Positions 1-9,527 of a DNA stretch of 64,000 nucleotides are shown one piece after another. Origin of the DNA: Aurantiochytrium sp. KH105 (taxonomy: Eukaryota > Sar > Bigyra > Thraustochytrida > Thraustochytriidae); NCBI GenBank assembly GCA_003116975.1, contig BGKB01000010.1, positions 558,001 to 622,000 on the forward strand. The letters are read 5' to 3'. Every line of letters begins with the position of its first letter. Positions within the stretch are counted from its first letter, which is position 1. The notes below the pieces were generated by a model. The model did not search any database. It was not told the origin of the DNA and saw nothing but the letters and a program-made list of their open reading frames with translations. The position numbers and the translations under genes were made by a program.

Positions 1-183
1 GTCTTCGTGCGGAAAGTGTCCTGGCCAGAGAGAAAGTGAGAAGCTCTACGAATGACGTTGCATGGCTAGAAAGCGAACTAGCTTGCTAAATAGCTGCTTG
101 CCTGTCTCAAGGAAGAAGGGGAAACGCAAGAGGATGAGAGAGACTGCTTGCGTGGATTTTCAAGACCCACAAGAGTGCCTATT
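1..183. other. 3' flank of Sec24 gene; no gene seen
   Basis: Sequence beyond the Sec24 stop codon on the minus strand, probably its 3' UTR and terminator region. I see no ORF of substance, RNA gene or repeat here. The window edge prevents judging whether a further gene lies just outside. Confidence 0.5.
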
Positions 184-3100
184 TTATCCCCGCATCTGCA
201 TCTGGATCGATTGGTGAATGGTGCAAAGAAAGTCGTCGTACGCAGGCATGCTCTTAAGCTGAAAGAGCGAGTCTTCAACCAAGTAGCGAAGCGTGTTGCG
301 ATCGTGTTGGCCATCACGCACATAGACACGAACTCCTCCAAGTAGACTGGCAGCTGATGCGCGTGGGTTGGCTACTTCGCGCCGAATGAAGGCTTCCAGG
401 GCCTCAACGAACGGGTGTGAGCCAGGCTGCGCCACAAACTTAATGCCACGGTCAGCGTATGGAGCCTGTTTGGTGGCTTCAAGCGCCGCACTGTAAGACG
501 AGTGGCCCGTTGTCAATTCGACCAGCGAGTCGCTCGTGCCGGGAAGTAGAAAGAGAAGAACGTCGATACCGTTGCAGAGCACAACGACGCCGTGGTCATT
601 GTCCTGAAAAGTGGCAAGCGAGGGCGCCGCATTTTCCTTGGGCGGAAGCGTGCTTGGCGTGTCGGACTCCTGAAGAGAATACATGGCAGGATAAATGTAA
701 TCGAGATAGACGCGAAGCGGGATGCGTTGCAGCAAATTGAAGTTTTCAAAGCGAGCGTCAGCGCGAACGAGCGCAGACTGGGCATGGCTTCGATGAGACT
801 TGAGACCCTCGATATTACGCCGCAAAGCAGGAAGCTTTTCGGCGCCGATGGCGTAAAGTGGCAAGAGTTTGAGAGCCTCGGGCAAAATCAGCTGTTGACC
901 AGTAGGATTTTTGGCGCAATTCTTTCGGTAAGAGCATAGCATCTTGACAATCTGTTGCTCCATCTCGCTGTGCACCTTGGCCGGTGGGGTGTTTCGCTGC
1001 ATCTGATCGACGGCCTTGCGCGTGAGAAAGTTGGAAATGGTGTCAACGTCGGCATTGCGAAAGACATCGGCGATCGTGTTGGTGACTGTGATGGCAAGAT
1101 TGTGCACGCGTACGCGGCGTTGGCCTTGCACCGAGGTATACAAGACGGCACATTGCAGATAGACTTCCGTTTCCGCTTCAACATTGGTCCCATCGTGCTC
1201 GAGTACCACGAGACTGGTGTTGTCCTCGTCAATGAAAGCCATGTCGAGCTCGCCGCCGCGCGTGCGCTTGAGGCCATTTCCAAAGTACTCAACCACGCGC
1301 ATACCTGTCGAAGCCCGGACCTTGAGCACGGCTTCGAGCGCAGCATTCCTACGAAGATTGTGCTCGAGCACCTGCTGGAAGGTGGCCTGTCCGATGCTGT
1401 CGTCGATGGCGAGCAAAGGAAACCGCTGAACTTCTCCACCCGTGAGATTGGAAGCAATGCCCCAGTTCGCCAGATCCTTGTGGTCATCGCCAAAGGCATA
1501 GAGGTCGATGGAGATTTGCTTTTCGCAGCACCTGTTTGCTATAGTGGTGAAAACTGTCTCCTCGCGATGGACATCAACAGTGTACATGCCGCTCTCGCGG
1601 TCGGTAGAGTAGCCCTGCGCGTCTTCTTTGCGCGTGGTCGTCGTCCCCACGCCAAATGTGGGCGGTTGCGTCATGAAGAAAGCGATTTTGCCACCGCAGA
1701 GTTCCAGACCGTGGACAGCGGCCTGAAAAGCCGTGCCGGCCACGGAAGCGTTGGGCGGGCCCTGGCCGGGCTGTTGACCTGCCACGGGCGGGATAGGGTC
1801 GCCGTACTCTTGCACGAGGGCTTCGAGAAGAGCCTGCAGCTCGTCTGCGTTTTTATCGACATTCACTACGAGACGGCTCGGAGGCAATGGGCAAAATCCC
1901 TCCTCGGCATCAGCCACAATGAGAACCTTGTGACCATTGTTGCTTGGCGTATGCATGTCGTAAAAGTGTACACCCTGCGCATAGGTGAGAATTCCTACGC
2001 GCGCGCGGTCGTCGCCCATGATGCGCGCGGTGCCGGCAACGTGGTCCGCGATAATCTTTTGGATGCTGCGAAGAATAGCGCCACATGTTCCGGTCTGGCG
2101 CGCCACCGTGGAAACATCGACGGCAAATAATAAGATGGGTTCTTGGGGGGCGCGCGAGACATAGTCGCCCTGCACGATAAAGTCCACGCTGCCCTTTGCT
2201 AGCTCGGGCTGAGCCGTGGAGCCATACATGCTGTTGTAGTTGCCTTGGTATTGCGGTGGGAGTGCGTTTTGCTGCTTGCAAAGGTTGCACTGCCACCATC
2301 CGGCCGAGTGATCGAACGGGCAAAAGCAATTGACGTAGCAACGGCACCGCTTACAGCGAGTAGGACCGTGCTCACCAAGATCGACAAACATGGGCTCTTG
2401 CTCGCCTTCGTCAAGCCGCGCAAAGGGCTGCATGGCGCACGCTAGAGGAATCTTGCTCAAGTTCAAGAGAGATCCGGTTGCGGGAAATTGCTGCAATGTC
2501 ATGCGCATGAACTTGGGGTTCGCGTTGCCATCGTCGACGGCACGAAAGTCGTCGGTACATCTAGGGATGAGTTTTTTCCCTTGTCCGAGCGATTGCCGCG
2601 TGTAAATGTCCTGTCTCATCATATTGCGCTTGGGTCGCGGCATGTGGGCGGGGTCGATTCGTCGAGGAGGAGCTCCAGGATTTCCGGGCTGGTTGCTAGC
2701 CGCGCCTCTTGGTGGCATGGCCATTTGCGTGGTTGGGGGCATCGGTTGCTGCTGCTGCTGCTGCTGCCGCTGCTGCTGCTGCTGCTGAGAAGGCGGTGGA
2801 GCCATAGGGGGTCTTCCGCCCATCATCATGGGAGGTCCTCCACGCGGGGGTTGCTGTTGGTGATAAGGCTGCTGTGCTTGGGGCGGATACGGCTGCTGTG
2901 GTTGGTTACCATAAGGTCGTGGAGGCTGTTGTTGCTGCTGTTGCTGGTACTGCGGTGTTGGTTGAGCACTATTGCTTTGGCCAGTCATGGGGCGCATCAT
3001 TGGAGACTGGCCGGCTTGGGGCGGCATAGACTGCTGCTGCTGCATAGGTCGAGGCCCTCCTCCATTGTAGGGCGCAGTAGTAGGGCGACCGCCGCCGAGC

Positions 3101-3450
3101 GACATGTTGGACATCATTTGATTGACTGGCATTTGCTGTTGCCGTTGCTGAGGAGGCTGCCCGGGACCCATTTGCGGACTCGGGCGGCCCGGTCCGTTCT
3201 GCATGCCATTCGGACCTTGCGACATCCCTTGTTGCTGCGAATAACCCTGCGGCCTTTGCATACCATATTGCTGTTGTTGCTGCGGGTGCTGATGTCCTTG
3301 TTGAGGCTGCGGATAGCCTCGAGGCCCTTGCTGGAATTGTTGTTGAGGATATTGCTGCGACTGTCCATTCATGTACGGCTGCTGCTGCTGCTGCTGCCCG
3401 CCGAATGCATTAGGCCTCTGGCCATTCTGCTGCAAATGCTGTTGCTGCAT
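184..3450 (-). CDS. SEC24: Sec24, COPII coat cargo-adaptor subunit
   Basis: Sec24 pairs with Sec23 on Sar1-GTP membranes at ER exit sites and selects cargo for COPII vesicles. From Met at 3450 the protein is 1088 aa. Residues 1-260 are a Gln/Pro/Gly/Met-rich disordered arm, as usual for Sec24. A zinc-finger follows (C366-x2-C369-x18-C388-x2-C391), with the trunk domain starting near EPILLFAVDVS at 437. Then come the beta-sandwich, the helical region (motif RVHNLAIT) and a gelsolin-like C terminus. The length matches family members of about 900-1100 aa. The frame stays open to an ATG at 3657, but those 69 extra residues are Arg/Ala/Gly-rich and read like GC-rich leader, so I chose the Met that begins the Q-rich arm. 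Which Sec24 paralogue it is cannot be told. It is divergent from the FN2-PH gene across about 1.1 kb. Confidence 0.9.
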   Translation of the reverse strand: MQQQHLQQNGQRPNAFGGQQQQQQPYMNGQSQQYPQQQFQQGPRGYPQPQQGHQHPQQQQQYGMQRPQGYSQQQGMSQGPNGMQNGPGRPSPQMGPGQPPQQRQQQMPVNQMMSNMSLGGGRPTTAPYNGGGPRPMQQQQSMPPQAGQSPMMRPMTGQSNSAQPTPQYQQQQQQQPPRPYGNQPQQPYPPQAQQPYHQQQPPRGGPPMMMGGRPPMAPPPSQQQQQQRQQQQQQQPMPPTTQMAMPPRGAASNQPGNPGAPPRRIDPAHMPRPKRNMMRQDIYTRQSLGQGKKLIPRCTDDFRAVDDGNANPKFMRMTLQQFPATGSLLNLSKIPLACAMQPFARLDEGEQEPMFVDLGEHGPTRCKRCRCYVNCFCPFDHSAGWWQCNLCKQQNALPPQYQGNYNSMYGSTAQPELAKGSVDFIVQGDYVSRAPQEPILLFAVDVSTVARQTGTCGAILRSIQKIIADHVAGTARIMGDDRARVGILTYAQGVHFYDMHTPSNNGHKVLIVADAEEGFCPLPPSRLVVNVDKNADELQALLEALVQEYGDPIPPVAGQQPGQGPPNASVAGTAFQAAVHGLELCGGKIAFFMTQPPTFGVGTTTTRKEDAQGYSTDRESGMYTVDVHREETVFTTIANRCCEKQISIDLYAFGDDHKDLANWGIASNLTGGEVQRFPLLAIDDSIGQATFQQVLEHNLRRNAALEAVLKVRASTGMRVVEYFGNGLKRTRGGELDMAFIDEDNTSLVVLEHDGTNVEAETEVYLQCAVLYTSVQGQRRVRVHNLAITVTNTIADVFRNADVDTISNFLTRKAVDQMQRNTPPAKVHSEMEQQIVKMLCSYRKNCAKNPTGQQLILPEALKLLPLYAIGAEKLPALRRNIEGLKSHRSHAQSALVRADARFENFNLLQRIPLRVYLDYIYPAMYSLQESDTPSTLPPKENAAPSLATFQDNDHGVVVLCNGIDVLLFLLPGTSDSLVELTTGHSSYSAALEATKQAPYADRGIKFVAQPGSHPFVEALEAFIRREVANPRASAASLLGGVRVYVRDGQHDRNTLRYLVEDSLFQLKSMPAYDDFLCTIHQSIQMQMRG

Positions 3451-4529
3451 CTTTTTGATGACGTGGCTCGCACCAAGCTCGGCTTTTGCGGTGCACCGTC
3501 GCGACGCGGACCTGTCTCCGGTCGCAGACTGCCTGGCGCCCCGTCTCCCTCTCTCTGCCTCCGCCCTCCCCGCCCTCTCCTCTCCCGCCGCGACGTCTCC
3601 ACGCGAGGCCCGCGCCGCGCCGACGCGCTCGCGGTCCCGCGAGGCGTCGAGGGGCAACCGCCGCGAGCAAGCAGCGGGAGCTCGCTAGCTGCCTCCCGCG
3701 CGACCGCCTGCGCCCGCGCCTGCCTGCCCGCGCGTGTGCCGGCGGGCCTGCGCGCCCTCGCTGCTCCCCGCGCCCGCGCGCCGTGCCCTGCCTGCGCCCG
3801 CGCCCGCGTCCGCTCCGGGTCTGCCTCGCCGGGCGCGGTCGATGAGCTTGCTCGCTTGCTGCTTGCTTGCTTGCTTGCTTGCGTTATTAGCTAGTGTCGT
3901 CTCAGTGTTGCATCTTCACCCCCCGGGATAGTCGGGATACTGCGCTTGCTGCGCGGACGCTCGGTAGAAAGTGGAGTCAGGAGCGAAGAGACGCAGAGCC
4001 GCAGGCAGTGCAGGCAGGCAGCCGGGATGGCGGGAGGGAATGGAACGACGGCGCGAGAGTGCCCAGGATGGACGAGGAGCGACAGAGCAGCGCGTCCGGT
4101 GAGTTTGCACAGAACAAGATGGGAAAGCGCTCGTCTGATACAAAGATGAAGTGGTATACTGTGTCGTAAAAGTATTCTGGGCTACTGCCAAAAGAACGTG
4201 ATAAGCTGGCAGGACGCACTGGCAAGCGGAAATGAACCTCTCGACCCAGATTGATCAAGCTTGTGACCACGGTGACGGTGCCACAGTCGCGGCTACGCTG
4301 GAACGGAGGCAGACTCATGCTGTGAAGCCCAGACAAGCCCAATGCTAACCAGTTCGCAGTGATTCGAGCTCAACGGCTAGCGTGAGAACTGGCCTCGATA
4401 ACATGAAAAGCCGTGCAAGCTAGCTAGCATCCAGGGCAAGTCCCCGCCGCACGAGAGCGCGGTACGAGGGGCGAGCGGACCGGCAGCGCTGCGGAGCGCG
4501 CGCGGGCGTCTGACCACACGGCGTTTTGC
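3451..4529. promoter_or_regulatory. Divergent intergenic region, Sec24 / FN2-PH gene
   Basis: About 1.1 kb between the two divergent starts. The Sec24-proximal 400 bp is very GC-rich and CT-skewed on the plus strand. A short GCTT tetranucleotide tract lies at about 3860-3883. I recognise no specific promoter element. Both genes presumably take their 5' regulatory DNA from here, which is inference from position only. Confidence 0.45.
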
Positions 4530-6269
4530 TTGTGGGTTCTCTGCAACGCTGCGGCGATGGGTCGAAGAGGACACATGCGTGCGACGGCTTTTCTCGTGGT
4601 GGCACTTGCGGGGGGGCTGGCTGCGCCAGGGGCAACCGCCTCGTTCGTCGACGATGAAGGCAGGAACTGCTCGTTTGTGCCGATTTCGGACTCTTCAGAA
4701 GGAGAGCTGGACTGCGTGTTCCCGTTCACGTTTGAAAACAGGACCATCGAAGGCTGCATAGCAGGAACGAGTGACCTTTTGCCTTATCGATACGCGGAGG
4801 AAGGCGGAGACGGTTCTCAAAGCTGGTGCGCTGCCACTGACAAATACAGTAACACGAGTAGCCGCGTATGGACGCTGTGGGGGTTTTGCGATTGTCAAAG
4901 CGTATCAGAGGCGCCAACAACCGTATCTCCAAGCCCAGCCCCCGTCACCTCAGCCCCAGGAAGCAGTCCGACGTCAGAACCTACGCAGATTACAAATGGA
5001 CCAACAGGTGCTCCCTCGACCTCAACGACGCCAACAAGTGTTGCGCCAAGCGCAGCACCAGTTCCATCGGTATCACTTTCTCCAACGGTAGAACCGACAC
5101 TAGTGGTCACGAGTCCCGCCCCAAGTTCTGCGCCTACGACGCCGACGACAAGAACACCGACCATGAGCCCTATTACAGCCCCAGCAGCTGAGACTCTGGC
5201 GCCTTCGATGTCCCCGGCAGGAGAGACGACGCCAGAGCCAACGACACTTGATCCAACAAATGCCACGGTGATGCCCACGCATGCCCCCACCGAGGCTCCC
5301 TTTGGACCAATTCATTCCGTGTCACCAACGATTCAAGCGACTGCGATCCCAACATTATCCACGCAGACGCCGTCGGATGCCCCGACGGTATATACAGAAC
5401 CTGTCTCTGAAGGTCCCGAGGAAGGTCAGAAGTGGGAGGTCTGGATGCTTGCACTCTTGGGTGCGGCTGGAGCGCTGTTGTTTATAACAGGTGGAATCCT
5501 TTTTCATAATTTTCGAGCGAGACGTCACGAACTCATTCCGCCACGCGCAGTCCACCCAAGCAAGTCGCGCGGAGAGAAACGTGGACACGAAGACTGGGGT
5601 CCATCAGAAGACGATGTCTCCGACGAGGACGAGGTTGCCAGGGGATTTGGGTCATGGCTTGGTGGTGGTGGTGGTGGTGGTCGTGGGACCTCGGGGGCGG
5701 GGCGTCGTGGCCACCGGCGAGACCAAATCGCGCGTGAGGGATATGTGCAAGCCCCCCTTGAGAAACGGAGAGTCTTTTTGGTTGCACTCCGGTCTGGTGG
5801 ACTGGCGTGTTACACGAGCGCCGTAAAGAGCAACGAGGGGAGAATGACGTATTGCGGCGAGCTGTGGAGCCTTGCCCCAGGCCAATTCTCTGACTGCCGG
5901 CGGGAATCGCGGCAAGGTGCTTCGCACCGTTTCCGCATCACCACGGCATGGGACGAAGGTCTTACTTTTGGCGCCGAATCTGCTGAGAGCGCGCAGCGAT
6001 GGGTTGGAGCTCTCTTAGCCATTGCAAAACCACAAAGTGCAGGTATTCATGGCCGTAGACGAGCAAGCAAAGATCGTGGCGCAAGCAGAAGCCCCAGCCC
6101 TCGCGGCCGCAGCCATAGTCACAGAGACAGCCACAGCCACAGCCGCAGAGGCGGTCGCGACCACAGCGAAAGCCGGAGTCCCAGTAAACGAAATCGACAG
6201 AAAAGTGGCTCTAGATCAAGACGATATGGGAGCACGAGTCAAGAACAAGAATGGGCTGCATTGCAATAG
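4530..6269 (+). CDS. Type I membrane protein: FN2 domain, mucin-like stalk, TM, PH domain, RS-rich tail
   Basis: 579 aa, unnamed. A signal peptide covers about residues 16-37 (hydrophobic FLVVALAGGLAA); Met1, Met10 or Met16 may be the true start. Residues 58-122 look like a fibronectin type II domain: CVFPF at 62-66, C76, WCA at 99-101, WGFC at 117-120. Residues 125-300 are Ser/Thr/Pro-rich, a probable O-glycosylated stalk. One TM helix lies at about 304-325, followed by an Arg-rich stop-transfer. The cytoplasmic part has an acidic segment, a Gly tract (378-384), a PH-like domain at about 401-500 with the typical C-terminal Trp (W491), and an Arg/Ser/His-rich tail (505-579). FN2 domains bind collagen-like or glycan ligands and PH domains bind phosphoinositides, so a surface receptor or adhesion role at the plasma membrane is inferred. 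Its stop is only 23 bp from the convergent uS9 stop. Confidence 0.75.
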   Translation: MWVLCNAAAMGRRGHMRATAFLVVALAGGLAAPGATASFVDDEGRNCSFVPISDSSEGELDCVFPFTFENRTIEGCIAGTSDLLPYRYAEEGGDGSQSWCAATDKYSNTSSRVWTLWGFCDCQSVSEAPTTVSPSPAPVTSAPGSSPTSEPTQITNGPTGAPSTSTTPTSVAPSAAPVPSVSLSPTVEPTLVVTSPAPSSAPTTPTTRTPTMSPITAPAAETLAPSMSPAGETTPEPTTLDPTNATVMPTHAPTEAPFGPIHSVSPTIQATAIPTLSTQTPSDAPTVYTEPVSEGPEEGQKWEVWMLALLGAAGALLFITGGILFHNFRARRHELIPPRAVHPSKSRGEKRGHEDWGPSEDDVSDEDEVARGFGSWLGGGGGGGRGTSGAGRRGHRRDQIAREGYVQAPLEKRRVFLVALRSGGLACYTSAVKSNEGRMTYCGELWSLAPGQFSDCRRESRQGASHRFRITTAWDEGLTFGAESAESAQRWVGALLAIAKPQSAGIHGRRRASKDRGASRSPSPRGRSHSHRDSHSHSRRGGRDHSESRSPSKRNRQKSGSRSRRYGSTSQEQEWAALQ

Positions 6270-6292
6270 ATTGGTATCCAGGCTTACGAAAT

Positions 6293-6730
6293 TTAACGGT
6301 ACGACTTCTGGAAGCGCGCGCGGGCCGAGCGACCACCAAACTTCTTGGCCTCGCAGCGACGGGGGTCAGCGACGAGAAGGTTGCGGTCGTGCGCGAGGAG
6401 GACCTGCTTGATCTCGTTCTTGGATGCCTCGTCAATGTACTTTTGGTAAAAGGCGACGAGCGACTTGGCGATCGCCTGGCGGATGGCGTAGACCTGGGAA
6501 GTGAAACCACCACCCTTGACCTTGATGCGGATATCGACCTTTGAGAAGCGGGACTGGCCGAGGAGGTAGACAGGCTCCATGCACTTGGTGCGGAGGAGCT
6601 CGGGCTCAAGAAGGCTCAGGGGCTGGCCATTGACCTTGATGAGGCCCTTGCCGCGCTTGCAGATAGCGACGGCGATCGAGGTCTTCTTCTTGCCGAAGAC
6701 CTGGACCGAGTCCTTTGGCGAGGGCTCCAT
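6293..6730 (-). CDS. RPS16: 40S ribosomal protein S16 (uS9)
   Basis: Small-subunit ribosomal protein uS9, whose C-terminal tail reaches the P-site tRNA. From Met at 6730 the product is 145 aa (human 146), beginning [16 protein letters not shown]. It has the hallmark [30 protein letters not shown] and [12 protein letters not shown] segments and ends in the invariant basic SYR tail. The open frame extends 15 codons further upstream (Met at 6775), but those residues do not resemble the family, so the inner ATG is preferred. It is intronless in the coding region. It is divergent from the eL13 gene across a 1.2 kb shared upstream region and convergent with the FN2-PH gene. Confidence 0.96.
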   Translation of the reverse strand: MEPSPKDSVQVFGKKKTSIAVAICKRGKGLIKVNGQPLSLLEPELLRTKCMEPVYLLGQSRFSKVDIRIKVKGGGFTSQVYAIRQAIAKSLVAFYQKYIDEASKNEIKQVLLAHDRNLLVADPRRCEAKKFGGRSARARFQKSYR

Positions 6731-7919
6731 GTTTGCTAGGGGGCGCCGACGGAAGGTCTGACTTCTGTGAATCAATAATGCGTAGGCAGCAGGCGCATCT
6801 CAATCGCGTTAGTTTTTCCTTTCTCCTTATTCATCGATCGCATCTCATCCACCGCGCATCTCTCATTCGTCTTGCTCGATCGCGCGCGCAGCCGGACAGC
6901 AAAAGTCATTCAGCCTGCCTGCCTGCCTGCCTGCCCGACGACCTGTCGGTCGAGCAAGCAAGCGAGCAAGCGAACGTGCGACGGCGCCCAGCCAGCGGCA
7001 TCTTCATCCCGTCGCGGCATGCCTGCCTGCCTGCCTCGCCTGCCTCCTCGCTCCTCCGCTCGCGCCTCCGCTGCGCTGGGCTCCGACCTCGGGCTCCCCC
7101 GCGGGCCGCCGCCGCCGGCCGCCCGCCCGCCCGCGCCGCCCGCGCCGCCCGCGCGCCTGCGCAGCCGCCCGCCGGGCGCCCGCCGCGCCGCCACTCACCT
7201 CTCGAGCTCTTCAGGTTTCTGCTGGCGCTGCCTGCTTGCGGCCCTTGCCGGCGCCGCCCGCCCCCTTGCCGCGCCTGCCTCCTCGCCTCCCATGCCGCTG
7301 TCTGTGGCTGCCGCCCCCGCCGCACTTGCGCCGCGCTTTGCGGCAGTGTGCGGCGCGGATAGCGCACTTGCGCCGCGCGCCGCGCACTGGCCGGCCGCGC
7401 CGCCTAGCCGGGGCCTAGGCGCCCGCTAGGCCCCCGCGCCCAGCCTCTCGCTTTGCCGCCACTTGCGCGCGCCGCGCCGCCGCCGCCGCAAGTGCGCTAT
7501 CGGGGCGGCGCCCACTTGCGCGCCGCCGATACCCCACTTGCGCGGATTGAGTGGCGCCGCCCCGGTCTGCGCAACGCCAAAAACTAGGGTAGGGTTGTGC
7601 CTCTCTCGCACCCGACCCCGCGCCCCACCTGGTTCAGGGTCACCATAAATGACTGGTTCTGGTGTGCACGCACAAACAGTGGTGGAATCCCACCGGCATT
7701 GGAAGCATTATAAGATACTTCATATAGAAGGAGACGCGGGATCTGGTGCGGGCGGAGGGCGCGGGGCCCCTCCAGGGCGAAGGGCGGCGGCGCCGGAGGG
7801 CGGCAAGGGGGAGAAGGAGGCGGGGGCGAGGGGAGAGGAGGTGGCGGCGGCAGGTCCGCAAAGAGGGAGTCAGGCAGCAGCGGCGCAGGGTCGCGGCGGT
7901 CAGGAGCAAGACAAGCAAG
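6731..7919. promoter_or_regulatory. Shared divergent upstream region of uS9 and eL13 ribosomal protein genes
   Basis: 1.19 kb between two ribosomal-protein start codons. It holds CCTG tracts (about 6913-6934 and 7022-7036), a very GC-rich block (7060-7450), the CACTTGCGC cluster listed separately, and a pyrimidine-rich stretch CCTCTCTCGCACCC near 7599-7612 that resembles a TOP-type leader. The ORFs through it are compositional and show no family resemblance. Coordinated expression of the two subunit genes from this region is inferred from gene pairing. Confidence 0.55.
7323..7544. promoter_or_regulatory. Cluster of six CACTTGCGC elements; GATA-N3-CACTTGCG composite repeated three times
   Basis: CACTTGCGC occurs at 7323, 7365, 7460, 7513 and 7535 on the plus strand and once inverted at about 7488-7498. 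A longer 15-base form, GATAGCGCACTTGCG, is found at 7358-7372 and, as its exact reverse complement, at 7487-7501. A variant with GATACCC in front of the core lies at 7528-7542. The core contains an E-box-type CACTTG hexamer. The cluster lies 340-600 bp upstream of the eL13 ATG and 590-810 bp upstream of the uS9 ATG. Function as a transcription-factor site is inference; the repeats themselves are direct observation. Confidence 0.6.
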
Positions 7920-9092
7920 ATGGTCAAGCACAACAATGTCGTGCCCAACCAGCACTTCAAGAAGCACGTACGTCCATGCGCCCCCCGCGCGCGCGAAGAG
8001 CTCTTCGCTCGCGAGCGAAAACCCGGCGGGCATGCGCGCACCACCCGTGTTGGTGATGATGATGATGGGGGAGATGGCGAGGGCCGCGGCCACTGGCTGC
8101 GACGGCGAAGGGCAAGGCGGGCGCGGCTAGCAAGCAGAGGCAGGTGCAAGTGCGACGCGACCAAGGAGGTCGCTCGTCGCCACGCACAACGTCTACGTCT
8201 ACGATGCCACCCAAAATGTGGGTGACCTTTGGACAAAGACGGCTTCGTTTGCCAGCCACCCAGCCAAGGCGAGCAAATTAAGGCTGGCGAAGAGCTAGCT
8301 TGTCTGCCTGTCTGCACGCACTCATGCCTACTGCAACGCTCGTTTGCAAGGCGGTCCTGTCCTTCACATCTTGAACATCCATCATGATCATGCACGTGGT
8401 GTAGCGCATGTCAACGAGGGAGAGAAAGAGGGAAAAGGAATGATGAGAGGAGAGGAGAGGACTTGAAAACTGACAACTTTATTCGCAATGTTGCGATTTT
8501 GTGACGACAGGGTGCTGGCGGCGGCTGGCAGTCGCGCGTCCGCGTGACTCTGGACCAGCCGGCCCGTAAGCTGCGCCGGCGTCTTGCGCGCAAGGCCAAG
8601 GCTGAGCGTGTCGCCCCTCGCCCGGTGAACCTTTTGCGACCGGCGGTGCACTGCCCGACCCAGCGTTACAACATGAAGCTGCGCGCTGGCCGTGGCTTCA
8701 CCCTTGACGAGCTCAAGGAGGCCGGCATCAGCGCCAAGCAGGCGCGCACGATCGGTATTGCCGTCGACACTCGCCGCCGCAACAAGAGCGTCGAGTCTCT
8801 TCAGCTCAACGCCCAGCGCCTCAAGGAGTACAAGTCGCGCCTCATCGTGTTCCCGCGCAAGAGCGGCAAGGTCAAGAAGGGCGACTCGAGCATCGAGGAG
8901 ACCAAGGCCGCCACTCAGCTCCAGGGCGAGGTCATGCCGATCACGCAGCCGGAGAAGAAGCAGGAGTACATGGAGATCACCGAGGACATGAAGAAGGAGA
9001 GCGCCGTGTACAAGATGAAGATGGCTCTTGCTGTGCACCGCCTCGAGGGCAAGAAGCGCTTTGCCAAGGCCGCGGAGGAGGAGGACAAGTAA
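7920..9092 (+). CDS. RPL13: 60S ribosomal protein L13 (eL13), two exons
   Basis: Large-subunit protein eL13. The CDS is join(7920..7967, 8511..9092), giving 209 aa (human 211). Exon 1 encodes MVKHNNVVPNQHFKKH, the conserved N terminus; exon 2 carries QPARK, IAPRP-type VAPRP, RAGRGF, VDTRRRNKS and NAQRLKEYKSRLIVFPRK, all family hallmarks. The donor is GTACGT right after the HFKKH codons and the acceptor is ACAG at 8510, phase 0. The junction adds GAGGG before WQSRV, absent from human and yeast eL13 as I remember them. The second exon has no ATG at the family N terminus, so the split is needed. It is divergent from uS9 and convergent with the CENP-L-like gene. Confidence 0.93.
7968..8510 (+). 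other. Spliceosomal intron in eL13 gene
   Basis: 543-nt intron with donor GTACGT and acceptor GACGACAG. A branch-point-like ACTGACAAC lies at about 8469-8477, some 35 nt before the acceptor, followed by a T-rich stretch. Removing it joins the conserved HFKKH exon to WQSRVRV in frame. It is the only intron I can support in the window. Its position right behind the short first coding exon is common for ribosomal-protein genes. Confidence 0.85.
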
Positions 9093-9527
9093 GCGTTTTC
9101 TATCTTCTAAGAAGCAAGTATTCTTCTACCCCGTTCAGTATTCGTTTCGTTATTTCCCTTGAAGCTATGACTGCTATCGTGTATGTCAGATAAAGAGAAT
9201 GAGAGAGAGATAGGAAAAAGAGAAATTTGGGTTTATCGCGTCATTGTGCCATGATAGATCATCAGCGTGCGGGGAACGGTCTGTACTCTTCTTCCTGTTT
9301 TTGTAAAGAGAACTCTCTGGCTCATTCGATTCGGCTCTGCATAGCACGAGTTTTAGGAAAAAGAATGCTAGGCCTAGAGCTCTTGTGACGCACCAACGGT
9401 TGTTTTGTGAACCCTTTTCTGATTTTACTGGGGCGCTCTTGACCCATCATTTTCTGTTTTTGAACTAGTTTACGCTGATGACGATAAGCGCCATCCATAC
9501 CACGGTGTACCAAAGTCTTGATAAGAC
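9093..9527. other. Convergent 3' intergenic region, eL13 / CENP-L-like
   Basis: 435 bp between facing stop codons, AT-richer than the surrounding genes, presumably holding both 3' UTRs. A GAGAGAGAG stretch lies near 9201-9210. I see no ORF or RNA gene. Confidence 0.5.

Noticed and set aside
2488..3894. 468-codon plus-strand ORF rich in Leu/Arg
   Set aside because: It is the antisense of the Gln-rich Sec24 N-terminal arm (CTG on this strand) and has no protein resemblance; the minus-strand Sec24 reading is clear.
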